A stretch of DNA of 64,000 nucleotides, from contig NZ_RJJW01000009.1 in NCBI RefSeq assembly GCF_003781945.1, positions 101,993-165,992 on the forward strand. The letters are read 5' to 3'. Both the position numbers and the translations under genes were made by a program. The notes under the pieces are model-generated. The model had not been told where the DNA came from and made no database searches. It saw only the letters and a list, made by a program, of their open reading frames with translations. Below are positions 18,870-26,981 of this stretch, in pieces. The DNA is from Halorubrum sp. CSM-61 (lineage in GTDB: Archaea > Halobacteriota > Halobacteria > Halobacteriales > Haloferacaceae). Positions within the stretch are counted from its first letter, which is position 1; each line of letters starts with the position of its first letter.

Positions 18870-19634
18870 ATGCACGTCGCGATCACTGGGGCGGCCGGTA
18901 AGGTCGGCCGCGTCGCCGTCGACGCGTTCGACCGGGACGAACTCACGCTGTTGACGCACCGCGAACACGAGGAGATGGACAGCGACCTGCTCGACGCAAC
19001 GGACAGAGAGGCCTTCGTCGACGCGCTCGACGGCGTCGACGCGCTCGTCCACCTCGCGTGGGTGACGGAAGACGGGTCGGAGTGGGGGGAAGGGGGCGAG
19101 GAGGCGAACCTCCGGATCGTCGCGAACGCGATGGCGGCCGCCCGCGAGAACGACCTCGACCGGGTCGTCGTGGCCAGTTCGGCGCACGTCCACGGGATGT
19201 ACAACCGCGACGACCCCTCGGCGTTCGAATCGACCGTCGAGAGTCCCACGACGGTCGTCGACACGGAGGCCCCGCCGCGCCCGGACTCCCACTACGGCGT
19301 CGCCAAGGTCGCCACCGAGGCGCTCTGCTCGTACACCGCCGACCGGTACGACCTCGAGGTCGTCGTCGTTCGCATCGGATGGCTGCTGTCGCGCGAGGGC
19401 CTGCGAGACCTGGGGCCGGAGCCCGCCGACCGTCACCGCTTCGCCCGCGCGATGTGGCTCAGTCACCGAGACTGTCGGGCGCTGTTGCGCGCGGCCGTCC
19501 GGACGCCGATCGACGGCTCGCCGGTCGTCGCACACGGGATCTCCGCCAACGGCGACAGATACCTCTCCCTCACGGAGACGATGCAGCGGCTGGAGTATCG
19601 ACCGCGGGACGATTCCGCGGATGTCCTCGACTAG
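18870..19634 (+). CDS. NAD-dependent epimerase/dehydratase
   Basis: 254 aa extended SDR enzyme. It has an N-terminal Rossmann motif (MHVAITGAAGKVGRVAVDAF, GxxGxxG), D-LVHLAWVTED, a Ser-Tyr-Lys triad region (VVASSAHVHGMYN and SHYGVAKVATEAL, YxxxK), and VVVVRIGWLLSREG. It resembles haloarchaeal sugar epimerases and uronate-dehydrogenase-like SDRs that act on nucleotide sugars. ATG 18870 opens the Rossmann strand, so the upstream extension is not real. It is divergent from the FkbM gene with a short gap. Confidence 0.85.
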   Translation: MHVAITGAAGKVGRVAVDAFDRDELTLLTHREHEEMDSDLLDATDREAFVDALDGVDALVHLAWVTEDGSEWGEGGEEANLRIVANAMAAARENDLDRVVVASSAHVHGMYNRDDPSAFESTVESPTTVVDTEAPPRPDSHYGVAKVATEALCSYTADRYDLEVVVVRIGWLLSREGLRDLGPEPADRHRFARAMWLSHRDCRALLRAAVRTPIDGSPVVAHGISANGDRYLSLTETMQRLEYRPRDDSADVLD

Positions 19635-20289
19635 GGGCCGAGCGCGGTCCGCGCGGAACGCTACTGCGACCCTGGCGCCAAATGAGCGAACAATTCGGGG
19701 CGGGCAACGACGTCTGCACAGAGAGTTCAACGCAACACCAACGAGAAAAATAGTATTAATAGCGCATAGAGGGTGTGACTATTCACCATTACAAAAGTAC
19801 GTCCGTAATTGAGTGACTGCTTATTTACGATATTTGGGTGAATGCATTTCAAGTGCGAGGGCACTCGACCGGCGCTTAGATCGGAGTCCAGCTGCGCGAC
19901 GGGAGTGAGAGACCGATACCGAGCGACGTTAATAAGCTACTAATGACGTTCGACGATTTCGTCGACGAGTAATACACCGGGTGTTTCCCCGCTGATCGAG
20001 TTATCCGCTACATTCCTATTTATTAAATTATGTTTCTGGGTATCGGTATTCGTGTTCGCGACGCGACCCGGAGGTGCACTGTACTATCGGGTGCACGCGA
20101 GGGACACTCACGCAGAGTTACCGGTCGCAGAGTCGACCTCGGACGTCGATTGAATGAGGTAACGGTCGATGAGGGCGTTCTCGTCGAGCCGTGACGTACG
20201 GACCGACGAACGGGCTCGCAGCGGGCACGGACAGTGTGAACCGGAAACTCGGACCTGCTCGCGGGGGGAGGGGCACCGCTGCGGACGTT
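19635..20289. other. Convergent intergenic region, A/T-rich
   Basis: 655 bases between two converging genes. Contains A/T-rich patches (19750-19850 and 19930-20045, e.g. ATTAAATTATG). No complete gene is visible. A short reverse-strand frame (about 20108-20200) reads RLDENALIDRYLIQSTSEVD and could be the tail of a lost gene; the evidence is too thin to call it. Likely a termination zone. Confidence 0.5.
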
Positions 20290-21672
20290 CTACCGCACTA
20301 GCGACGGCCGGTCGAACGACAGGGACACCGCGTCGTCGATCCCGAGGAGGTCCGCGAGCGTGGGGGCGACGTCTCGCGCGTCGACGGCGGTGTCGTCGAG
20401 CGCGAGCTCCGGGGCCGCGGGGCCGCCGAGCCCGTACATCCCGTACGCCTCCTCGTCGACTCGCCCGTGCGATCCGGACACCTTCGTCGGATCGAGCGAC
20501 GCGAGCCCCGCGTCCCCGAAGAACAGTTCGCAGGGGTCGAAGCCCGGTTTCGCGTGGATGTCCATGTCCGTCGCGTAGTACGGGGCCGACTCGTCGTCCG
20601 TCCACCAGTAGTACTGGAACCAGGCGTTCGACTCCGCGACGAGCACCAGATCGCCTGCGTTCCGGTGATCGAGGTCGCGCTCCCGTTTCCCCTCGGCGCC
20701 GAGTACGGCGGCGACTCCGGACAGCTCCGACAGGACGCGACGGGCTTCGTCGGGCGCGCCGGTGTACACGTGAGCCACCTGGTGATCGACCATCGCGAAC
20801 GCCCGAGACGCCGGGATGTCGACCTCTTCGCCGCCCGACCCGTCGTCTTCCACCGAGAGCAGTCCGGCCTCGCGGAGCGCGCGGTTCGGGAACACGGGCG
20901 TGTCGACCGGGTGGAACCCGTACTCGTTGACGACGTTGACGACCGTCTCGGACCAGCGGTCGGTCGTCACGAGCCACGCGAGGAACTCTCCGAGCATGTC
21001 GTCGACGGTCGCCACGGCCTCCTCGAACTCCGTCGACCGGGGGCCGTGTCGCTGGGCGTCGTAGTCCAGGTGGGGCACGTAGATCCAGAGCAGGTCGGGG
21101 TCGTACCGGGCGATCGACTCCCGCGCGGCCTCGAGGATCCACTCGCTGCCGGCCTCGCCGGCCGCCGGGCCCCAGTAGTTGTGCAGCGGGAAGTGGCCGT
21201 GCTCCTCCCGGAGGGCGTCGTAGAAGTCGTCCGGATTGGTCCAGCAGTCCATCTCGATCATGTCGTTGTTCTCGTCCTCGATCGGCGACGGGGTGACGGC
21301 GACGTCGGCCGAGGTCCCGATGAGGTGCTGGAAGAAGAGCGCACCCGTCGTCAGCCCCGCGTCGTCGCTCGCCGCCTCCCACAGCCGGTTCCGCGACCCC
21401 CGGTCTCGCTCCCAGAACGCGACCGACCTCTCGTCGCGGTCGTACTCCCCGTTCGCGACGTCGCCGTGTTCCGCCGGCGATTGCCCGGTCGCGAGCGTCG
21501 TCTGGGCGGGGACGGTGACCGCGGGGAACGGGGGTTCGAGCGACGCCACCGAATCGCCGTTCACGAACCGTTTGACGTTGGGAGCGAGCCCCGCTTCGAG
21601 GTGCCGAGGCTGGAGGCCGACGACGTCGAGGACGATCGCGCGGCCGGCGGTCGGGTCCGAGGGCCCCGACAT
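20290..21672 (-). CDS. Alkaline phosphatase superfamily phosphodiesterase (EboF-like)
   Basis: 460 aa, type I phosphodiesterase/nucleotide pyrophosphatase fold. It has a metal Asp at the start (AIVLDVVGLQPRHL), the Thr nucleophile segment (PFPAVTVPAQTTLATGQSPA), LLWIYVPHLDYDAQRHGPR (Asp/His ligands), VVNEYGFHPVD (usual DHG replaced by NEYG) and SGSHGRVDEEAYGMYG (late His). There is no signal, so it is cytosolic. It is the product neighbour of inositol phosphate synthase (TAATG overlap) and matches EboF in the Ebo gene set. It probably hydrolyses a phosphomonoester or diester of the pathway; the substrate is unknown. Confidence 0.82.
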   Translation of the reverse strand: MSGPSDPTAGRAIVLDVVGLQPRHLEAGLAPNVKRFVNGDSVASLEPPFPAVTVPAQTTLATGQSPAEHGDVANGEYDRDERSVAFWERDRGSRNRLWEAASDDAGLTTGALFFQHLIGTSADVAVTPSPIEDENNDMIEMDCWTNPDDFYDALREEHGHFPLHNYWGPAAGEAGSEWILEAARESIARYDPDLLWIYVPHLDYDAQRHGPRSTEFEEAVATVDDMLGEFLAWLVTTDRWSETVVNVVNEYGFHPVDTPVFPNRALREAGLLSVEDDGSGGEEVDIPASRAFAMVDHQVAHVYTGAPDEARRVLSELSGVAAVLGAEGKRERDLDHRNAGDLVLVAESNAWFQYYWWTDDESAPYYATDMDIHAKPGFDPCELFFGDAGLASLDPTKVSGSHGRVDEEAYGMYGLGGPAAPELALDDTAVDARDVAPTLADLLGIDDAVSLSFDRPSLVR

Positions 21673-22892
21673 TATTCGGCGGTCCCCCCGGAGGGCCGCG
21701 CGTCGTTCAGATGTCGTTCTGAGTAGTCGTAGAGCCGCTGGAGCTGCCGGGAGAGGTCGTGCTCGTCGACGCCCTGCGGCGACTTGAAGAAGGAGGCGAG
21801 CTGCGGCTGTTCACCGCCCTCGCCGTGCTCGTCGGCGAACGCGACGAGCCGGATCAGGTCGAGCACGAGCGGGGCGGCGAGCGCCGAGTCAGACCCTTCC
21901 CACGTGAACTGCATCTTCATCTCGGTCCCTAAGAACCCCCGGAAGTGGATGTGGTCCCACGCCGTCTTCCAGTCGCCGAGCGACGGCGTGTAATCGATCC
22001 GGACCGCGTTGTGGTGGTCGTAGCCGAGGATCTGTTCGAGGAGGTTCCCCTTGCTCTCGATTTTCCCCTCCTTGTTGGCGTCGTCCTCCAGGACGAGCCC
22101 GTCCCTGTTGCCGAGGATGTTGTGACCCTCCCAGGAGAGCACGCGGAGGTTCCGCCCGGCGAACATCGGTGCGAGGGCCGACTTCACCAGCGTCTCTCCG
22201 GTCTTCCCGTCGCGACCCATGTGCGGAACGTCATTCTGCGAGGCCAGCTCTCGCAGTCCGCCGAGCGCCGATCCCGTGCTCGGCGTGAAGTTGACGTACG
22301 GGCGCTCGTCGATCAGCGCGGCGTACGCGTACAGCGAACTGGCCGGGAGATCCGGATCGTCGTCTTCGATCGCCGTTTCGAGCTTCTCCAGGGTGTCGAA
22401 CCGCTCGGCTCCCCCTACCGGTGGTTCGGTCGACGCGACGTTGACGACGACCAGCCGGTCGACGTCTTGGTCCGCCGCGAAGGCCTCGTAGTCGCTCCGG
22501 ATCCGTGCGACGATGTCCGCGAGCGTTCCCTCGTCGGTCACCCCGTCGTCGGAGAGGTCCTCGACGACCTGTCCGCACTGCCTCGCCGTCCCCATGGTCA
22601 CCCGCTCGTCGATCGCTCGCAGGTCCTCGCGGACCGCGTCCAGTGTCTCTCTGTTCGGGACGCCGCCGGCCTCGTTCGCCGCTTCGACGGTCTCCTCGAT
22701 GCTCTGTGCCCGGATATCGTGACCGCCGAAGACGAGGTCGTCGACGCTCGGCAGGTCGAGCGACGCCATCGGCTCCCTGGCTGTCACCATTCCGGTCGAG
22801 TCGACCACGCCCCTGGCGATCGCTCGCGCTCCCGCCATCGAGATGCTCGCAACGTTCCCTCTCGCGCCGATTAACCACACACCGGTCGTCAT
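21672..22892 (-). CDS. ino1: myo-inositol-1-phosphate synthase
   Basis: 406 aa. Cyclises glucose-6-phosphate to inositol 1-phosphate (3-phosphate numbering) using bound NAD. Motifs: the Rossmann loop VWLIGARGNVASI at the start, VVNVASTEPP, YVNFTPSTGSALGG, the active-site run GRDGKTGETLVKSALAPMFA, then LSWEGHNILGNRDG and the lysine-rich substrate region. The length agrees with archaeal enzymes. TAATG overlap with the EboF-like gene means one operon. ACATATAATT (22914-22923) on the opposite strand acts as a TATA box 27 bp upstream. In Ebo clusters a sugar-phosphate cyclase occupies this role; here it is this enzyme. Confidence 0.92.
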   Translation of the reverse strand: MTTGVWLIGARGNVASISMAGARAIARGVVDSTGMVTAREPMASLDLPSVDDLVFGGHDIRAQSIEETVEAANEAGGVPNRETLDAVREDLRAIDERVTMGTARQCGQVVEDLSDDGVTDEGTLADIVARIRSDYEAFAADQDVDRLVVVNVASTEPPVGGAERFDTLEKLETAIEDDDPDLPASSLYAYAALIDERPYVNFTPSTGSALGGLRELASQNDVPHMGRDGKTGETLVKSALAPMFAGRNLRVLSWEGHNILGNRDGLVLEDDANKEGKIESKGNLLEQILGYDHHNAVRIDYTPSLGDWKTAWDHIHFRGFLGTEMKMQFTWEGSDSALAAPLVLDLIRLVAFADEHGEGGEQPQLASFFKSPQGVDEHDLSRQLQRLYDYSERHLNDARPSGGTAE

Positions 22893-22975
22893 ACGAACCG
22901 ATCACTCCATGTACACATATAATTTGGCTCCGTTTAATCCGCCTCGTTAGTACGGCCCGGTAGCGCGTTCGAGCG

Positions 22976-23185
22976 TCACCACGTCATGTCCGTGTCCGAC
23001 TCCCGACGCGAGAGCTGTTCTCCGGTCCCGCTGAAGTCCAGTTCCCTGTCCAGAACCGTCTCCTCCGGATGTCGCCACTCCTCCTCGCAGTCCTCGCACA
23101 CCCAGACTTCGTAGGGGCGTCCGTCTTCGGGCTCTCGCCGAACCGAACTCACGGCGGCGCCGCAATGGGGACAGTACTCGGGCAT
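22976..23185 (-). CDS. Small zinc-ribbon protein
   Basis: 69 aa, MPEYCPHCGAAVSSVRREPE then YEVWVCEDCEEEWRHPEE, giving two CxxC pairs for one zinc. It matches the many small haloarchaeal zinc-finger proteins (protein- or nucleic-acid-binding, function unknown). TATATA (about 23210-23216) is 27 bp before its ATG, so the message is leaderless and the longer upstream reading frame is not used. It sits between the divergent ino1 and tatD genes and could be a regulator, but nothing shows this. Confidence 0.75.
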   Translation of the reverse strand: MPEYCPHCGAAVSSVRREPEDGRPYEVWVCEDCEEEWRHPEETVLDRELDFSGTGEQLSRRESDTDMTW

Positions 23186-23263
23186 ACCTCTCAGTTCGGA
23201 GCGGATCGGTATATATCTCCGTGCCGGCCGCGGCGGCGGATCGCCCGGCCGGTCGAATAAGGG

Positions 23264-23282
23264 GGCAAAAAAATAAGTATAG
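23264..23282 (+). promoter_or_regulatory. TATA-like box of the tatD operon
   Basis: GCAAAAAAATAAGTATAG (23264-23281) ends about 25 bp before the ATG at 23307. It drives the plus-strand four-gene series. Confidence 0.55.
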
Positions 23283-23306
23283 TAGGACGAACATCGATCG
23301 TACGTC

Positions 23307-24116
23307 ATGTCAATCCCGATCATCGATCCGCATATGCATATGATCTCTCGGAACACGAACGACTACGACCGCGCGCGCTTGGCGGGGGTGGAGTGCTGTA
23401 TCGAGCCCGCGTTCTGGAGCGGGCAGGACAAACAGCACGCGGAGTCCTTTTTCGACTACTTCGAGCAGATCATCGAGTTCGAGACGAAGCGCGCCGACAG
23501 GGCCGCCGGTATCGACCACTACGTGACGATCGGGCTCGAACCGAAGGAGGCCAACTACCCGGAGATGGCCGAGCGAGTGATGGATCGGGTTCCCGAGTAC
23601 CTCGATCGCGACAACGTCGTCGGCGTCGGCGAGATCGGGCTCGATCAGGGGACCGAAGAAGAGGAGTACGCCTTCCGGCGACAGCTCCGGATGGCAGAGG
23701 AACGCGAGCTTCCCGTCATCGTTCACACGCCCCACACGAACAAGCCCGAGGGCACCGAGCGCATCGTCGAGATGATCCGGGACGAGGGCGTCACGCAGGA
23801 GCGGATCGTCATCGATCACAACACGGAGAACACGGTCGACATCACCGCGGAGACCGACTGCTGGATGGGGTTCACGCTCTATCCCGGGAAGATCGACGAC
23901 GACACCGCGATCGACCTGCTCGAGGAGTACGGCACCGACAAGATGATGCTCAACAGCGCGGCGGACTGGGACCCGTCCGACCCGCTCGCCGTGCCGAAGG
24001 CCCGCGACAAGATGCTCGACCGCGGTTGGGACCGGGAGGCGGTCCGGAAGGTCGTCTTCGAGAACCCCTACGAGTTCTTCGACCAGTCGCCGAACTTCGA
24101 GTACGAGGGCCACTGA
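23307..24116 (+). CDS. TatD-like metal-dependent hydrolase (EboB-like)
   Basis: 269 aa amidohydrolase-fold TIM barrel. Metal ligands are visible: IIDPHMHMIS (HxH) at the N-terminus, GVGEIGLDQGTEEEEYAFRR (Glu), LPVIVHTPHTN (His), IVIDHNTENTV (His), and the late NSAADWDPSDP (Asp). These are the standard TatD ligand set. Bacterial TatD proteins are nucleases, but this branch accompanies UbiA and isomerase genes (EboB), where a small-molecule hydrolase role is likelier. The stop overlaps the next ATG by one base (TGATG). All ligands are present, so it should be active. Confidence 0.85.
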   Translation: MSIPIIDPHMHMISRNTNDYDRARLAGVECCIEPAFWSGQDKQHAESFFDYFEQIIEFETKRADRAAGIDHYVTIGLEPKEANYPEMAERVMDRVPEYLDRDNVVGVGEIGLDQGTEEEEYAFRRQLRMAEERELPVIVHTPHTNKPEGTERIVEMIRDEGVTQERIVIDHNTENTVDITAETDCWMGFTLYPGKIDDDTAIDLLEEYGTDKMMLNSAADWDPSDPLAVPKARDKMLDRGWDREAVRKVVFENPYEFFDQSPNFEYEGH

Positions 24117-24991
24117 TGGAGTTCGGCTTCTCGCTGAACGCGTTCCAGCGACACGGACTGGAGGAGAGCCTCGAGACGCTCGGCGATATCGGGTACGACG
24201 GCGTCGAGATCCTGCTCGACGAGCCCCATCTGTTCCCGGGGACGGCCGACGAGAGCGACGTGGCGGCGGTCCGCGACCTGCTCGACGCCAACGGGCTCGC
24301 GGTGAGCAACTGCAACGCGTTCATGCTCAAGGCGCTGGAACCGACCGCCGAGAGCGCGGCGGCCGAGTACGACCGCGACACGGAGGCGTTCCACCACCCG
24401 TCGTTCCTCGAACCCGCCGCCGAGGACCGGCGCGCGCGCGTGGAGCACACGAAGAACGCGCTCGAGACCGCCGACGCGCTCGGCGCGGACAGCATCTCGC
24501 TCACGCCGGGCGGACCGATCCCGAACGGGACCTCGGAGGCGGACGCGATGGCGCTGTTCCTCGAGGGGATCCGAGAGGTCATGCCGACGGCCGAGGAGGT
24601 GGGCGTCGACGTCCTCGTCGAACCCGAGCCCGAGCTGCTGATCGAGACGTCCGACGACTTCCTTGAGTTCGTCGACCGGATCGACTCGCCGCGGATCGGC
24701 TGCAACTTCGACGCGGGCCATTTCTACTGCGTCGACGAGGACCCGATCGAGCTGATCGACAAGCTGTCCGCCCACACGGGTCATTACCATCTCGAAGACA
24801 TTCCCGCCGACAGGACCCACGAGCACACCCAACTCGGCGAGGGCGGCATGGACATCGACGGGTTCCTGCGGGCGCTCGGAGACAGGGGGTACGACGGCTT
24901 CGTGACGGTCGAACTGTACCCCTACGAGGAGACCCCGCACGAGACCGCGAGCGAGGCGATGGACTACCTCGAAGAGCATGGTTGGACCTGA
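24116..24991 (+). CDS. Sugar phosphate isomerase/epimerase, TIM barrel (EboE-like)
   Basis: 291 aa AP-endonuclease-2-type xylose-isomerase-like barrel. Starts MEFGFSLNAFQRHGLEESLE, with strand/ligand segments DGVEILLDEPHLF, DVLVEPEPELLIET (Glu), GCNFDAGHFYC (Asp, His), GHYHLEDIPADRTHEHTQLG (His, Asp, His) and a C-terminal DGFVTVELYPYEETPHE (Glu). The metal-site pattern E...D/H...H...E is complete. It is translationally coupled to the tatD gene and followed 27 bp later by the UbiA gene. A relative is encoded at 26050. The substrate is unknown, probably a sugar or cyclitol phosphate. Confidence 0.85.
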   Translation: MEFGFSLNAFQRHGLEESLETLGDIGYDGVEILLDEPHLFPGTADESDVAAVRDLLDANGLAVSNCNAFMLKALEPTAESAAAEYDRDTEAFHHPSFLEPAAEDRRARVEHTKNALETADALGADSISLTPGGPIPNGTSEADAMALFLEGIREVMPTAEEVGVDVLVEPEPELLIETSDDFLEFVDRIDSPRIGCNFDAGHFYCVDEDPIELIDKLSAHTGHYHLEDIPADRTHEHTQLGEGGMDIDGFLRALGDRGYDGFVTVELYPYEETPHETASEAMDYLEEHGWT

Positions 24992-25018
24992 GACGGTCTG
25001 TGCTCCGTTCGGACCGCT

Positions 25019-25957
25019 ATGAAGCGGAACGGCGACCGGTTCCACCGGACCGGTCGGTGGCGGAGTTCGCTCGCGGCCTACGCCAGGCTCGTTCGCGTCC
25101 CGAACCTCTTCACCGCCCCGCCGGACGTCATCTTGGGCGCGGCCGTCGTCAGCGGCTTCGGCTACGCCGTCCCCGTCGGGACGGTCGTCGGCCTCGCGGT
25201 TTCGTCCGTGCTACTGTACGCCGCGGGGATGGCGTTGAACGACTACTTCGACGTCGAGGAAGACGCTCGATACCGTCCGGAACGCCCGATCCCGTCGGGC
25301 GAGATCCCCCGCGATAGGGCGCTGACCTTCGGAGCGGCGTTGCTCGCGAGCGGCGTCGGCGTCGCCTTCCTGTCCGCCGGCGCGGCCGCCGGCGCCGTCG
25401 CCGCGGTCCTGGCGCTGGGGATTGTAGTGTACGACGGGGTCGCCAAGGGATCGCTGATCGGCTCCGCGGTCATGGGCGGCAACAGGGGGATAAACGTCGT
25501 CCTCGGAATGACCGCAGCGGTAGCACCGACCGCGCTCCCGCTACGGGCGTTTCTGATACCGGCGATCGTCGCGCTGTACATCGGGAGCGTCACACAGATG
25601 GCCGAAAGCGAGACCGGAGCGGCCGAACGTCGAGCGGTCTCTCTCGGCGTCGCTGGGACCTCGATCGCGGCCCTCGGCGTCGTCGGCGCGAGCGCGGTCG
25701 CCTCGATGTCCCTCGTTGACGCCGCTCTCGTGGTCGCGTTACTCGCCGCCTTCGTCGTCTGGACGGGACTTCCGTTGCGAAGGGCGTACCTCCACCCGTC
25801 GCCCGACGTGATCGGACCGGCGGTCGGGGCGTGCGTACTGGGACTGACCATCTTGGCCGCCGCGTTCGCCGCGACGGTCGGGACGCGCTGGGCCATCGCC
25901 GCGGTCGCGTTTTTCGTTCCGGCGGTCGGCCTCTCGAAGGTCTTCGACGTGAGCTGA
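25019..25957 (+). CDS. UbiA-type prenyltransferase (EboC-like)
   Basis: 312 aa, eight or nine membrane helices. The first Asp-rich motif is LNDYFDVEEDARYRPERPIP, with the RPERPIPSG end typical of UbiA proteins and an N-terminal RLVRVPNLFTAPPDVILGA entry. The usual second DxxxD motif is not obvious; instead MGGNRGINVVLGM and VTQMAESETG occur, as in EboC-type members. It would transfer an isoprenoid chain to a polar acceptor at the inner membrane face. The 27-bp gap from the EboE-like gene and shared strand indicate one operon. Acceptor unknown; inositol or a sugar phosphate is an attractive guess. Confidence 0.85.
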   Translation: MKRNGDRFHRTGRWRSSLAAYARLVRVPNLFTAPPDVILGAAVVSGFGYAVPVGTVVGLAVSSVLLYAAGMALNDYFDVEEDARYRPERPIPSGEIPRDRALTFGAALLASGVGVAFLSAGAAAGAVAAVLALGIVVYDGVAKGSLIGSAVMGGNRGINVVLGMTAAVAPTALPLRAFLIPAIVALYIGSVTQMAESETGAAERRAVSLGVAGTSIAALGVVGASAVASMSLVDAALVVALLAAFVVWTGLPLRRAYLHPSPDVIGPAVGACVLGLTILAAAFAATVGTRWAIAAVAFFVPAVGLSKVFDVS

Positions 25958-26049
25958 CGGCGCGGCTCGTCGATCGGCTGGCCATCCGCCGCCGTGGGGG
26001 CGGTGTCATGAGCGCAAAGAATATGATCCCGTGGGATGAAGACGAGATT

Positions 26050-26901
26050 ATGGTGGAACTCGCCTTCTCGACCAACGCGTACACGCGGTTCGAACTGCCG
26101 GAAGCGATCGAACGGATCGCCGACCACGGCTACGCCGGCGTCGAGCTCCTCGCCGACACGCCACACGCCTATCTGCCGCGATTCGACGAGTCCGATCGGG
26201 AGTCGCTGGGCGCCGCGCTCGACGAGACCGGGCTGGACGTGTCGAACGTCAACGCGAACACGGTGACGGGATACTACGACGACGCGCCCCCGTCGTCGTT
26301 CTTCGATCCGACGATCGTCACCGCGGACGACGACGAGCGCGCCTGGCGGATCCGGTACACGAAAGACGCGATCGACCTGGCCGAAACGGTCGACGCGCCC
26401 GCCGTCTGCGTCGCGACCGGGCGACCGTTGCCCGGGAACCCGCCCGAACGGGCCAGGGAGTACCTCCTCGACTCGCTGGCGGAGATCACGGACTACGCCG
26501 AGTCGGCCGGCGTCGACGTGGGGATCGAGTTCGAGCCGGAGCTCCTCGTGGAGTGCACCGACGAGGTCCTCGAACTGATCGACGACGTCGGGAGCGACGC
26601 GCTCGGCGTCAACCTGGACATCGGCCACGCGGCCGTCTACGGCGAGGACCCGGCCGAGAGCGTCCGGAAGTGTGCGGGGAACATCACCGGCGTTCACCTC
26701 GAGGACATCGCCGGCGGACGCCGGGGGAAACACTACCACCTCATCCCCGGGGAGGGGGACATCGACTTCGAGAGCATCTTCGGGGCGTTAGCCGACGTCG
26801 GCTACGACGGCTTCGCGACATTGGAGTTGTACACCTATCCCGACGCTCCCGACCGAGCGGCCGAGGAGGCGCTGGCGTACCTCGAAGAGTACGTTCGCTG
26901 A
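26050..26901 (+). CDS. Second sugar phosphate isomerase/epimerase, TIM barrel
   Basis: 283 aa paralogue of the protein at 24116. Shared segments: LAFSTNAYTRFELPEAIERI, AGVELLADTPHAYLP, DVGIEFEPELLVECTDEVLE (Glu), GVNLDIGHAAVYGEDP (Asp, His), ITGVHLEDIAGGRRGKHYHL (His, Asp, His), DGFATLELYTYPDAP (Glu). The metal site is intact. ATG 26050 was chosen because the barrel strand begins there, as in the paralogue; ATGs at 26008 and 26023 would add a short extension and cannot be excluded. It ends the same-strand series after UbiA. Two adjacent isomerases suggest successive steps on related substrates. Confidence 0.82.
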   Translation: MVELAFSTNAYTRFELPEAIERIADHGYAGVELLADTPHAYLPRFDESDRESLGAALDETGLDVSNVNANTVTGYYDDAPPSSFFDPTIVTADDDERAWRIRYTKDAIDLAETVDAPAVCVATGRPLPGNPPERAREYLLDSLAEITDYAESAGVDVGIEFEPELLVECTDEVLELIDDVGSDALGVNLDIGHAAVYGEDPAESVRKCAGNITGVHLEDIAGGRRGKHYHLIPGEGDIDFESIFGALADVGYDGFATLELYTYPDAPDRAAEEALAYLEEYVR

Positions 26902-26981
26902 GCCGCCTGGCGGGCGGCGAACACACCGTGTCGCCGACTTCGATCGGTCGTCGAAAAGGGAGATGCCCGTAGGGATGTCGA

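Noticed and set aside
20108..20200. Reverse-strand coding-like tail (RLDENALIDRYLIQSTSEVD).
   Set aside because: Looks protein-like but too short, with no start or family match; noted only in the intergenic entry.
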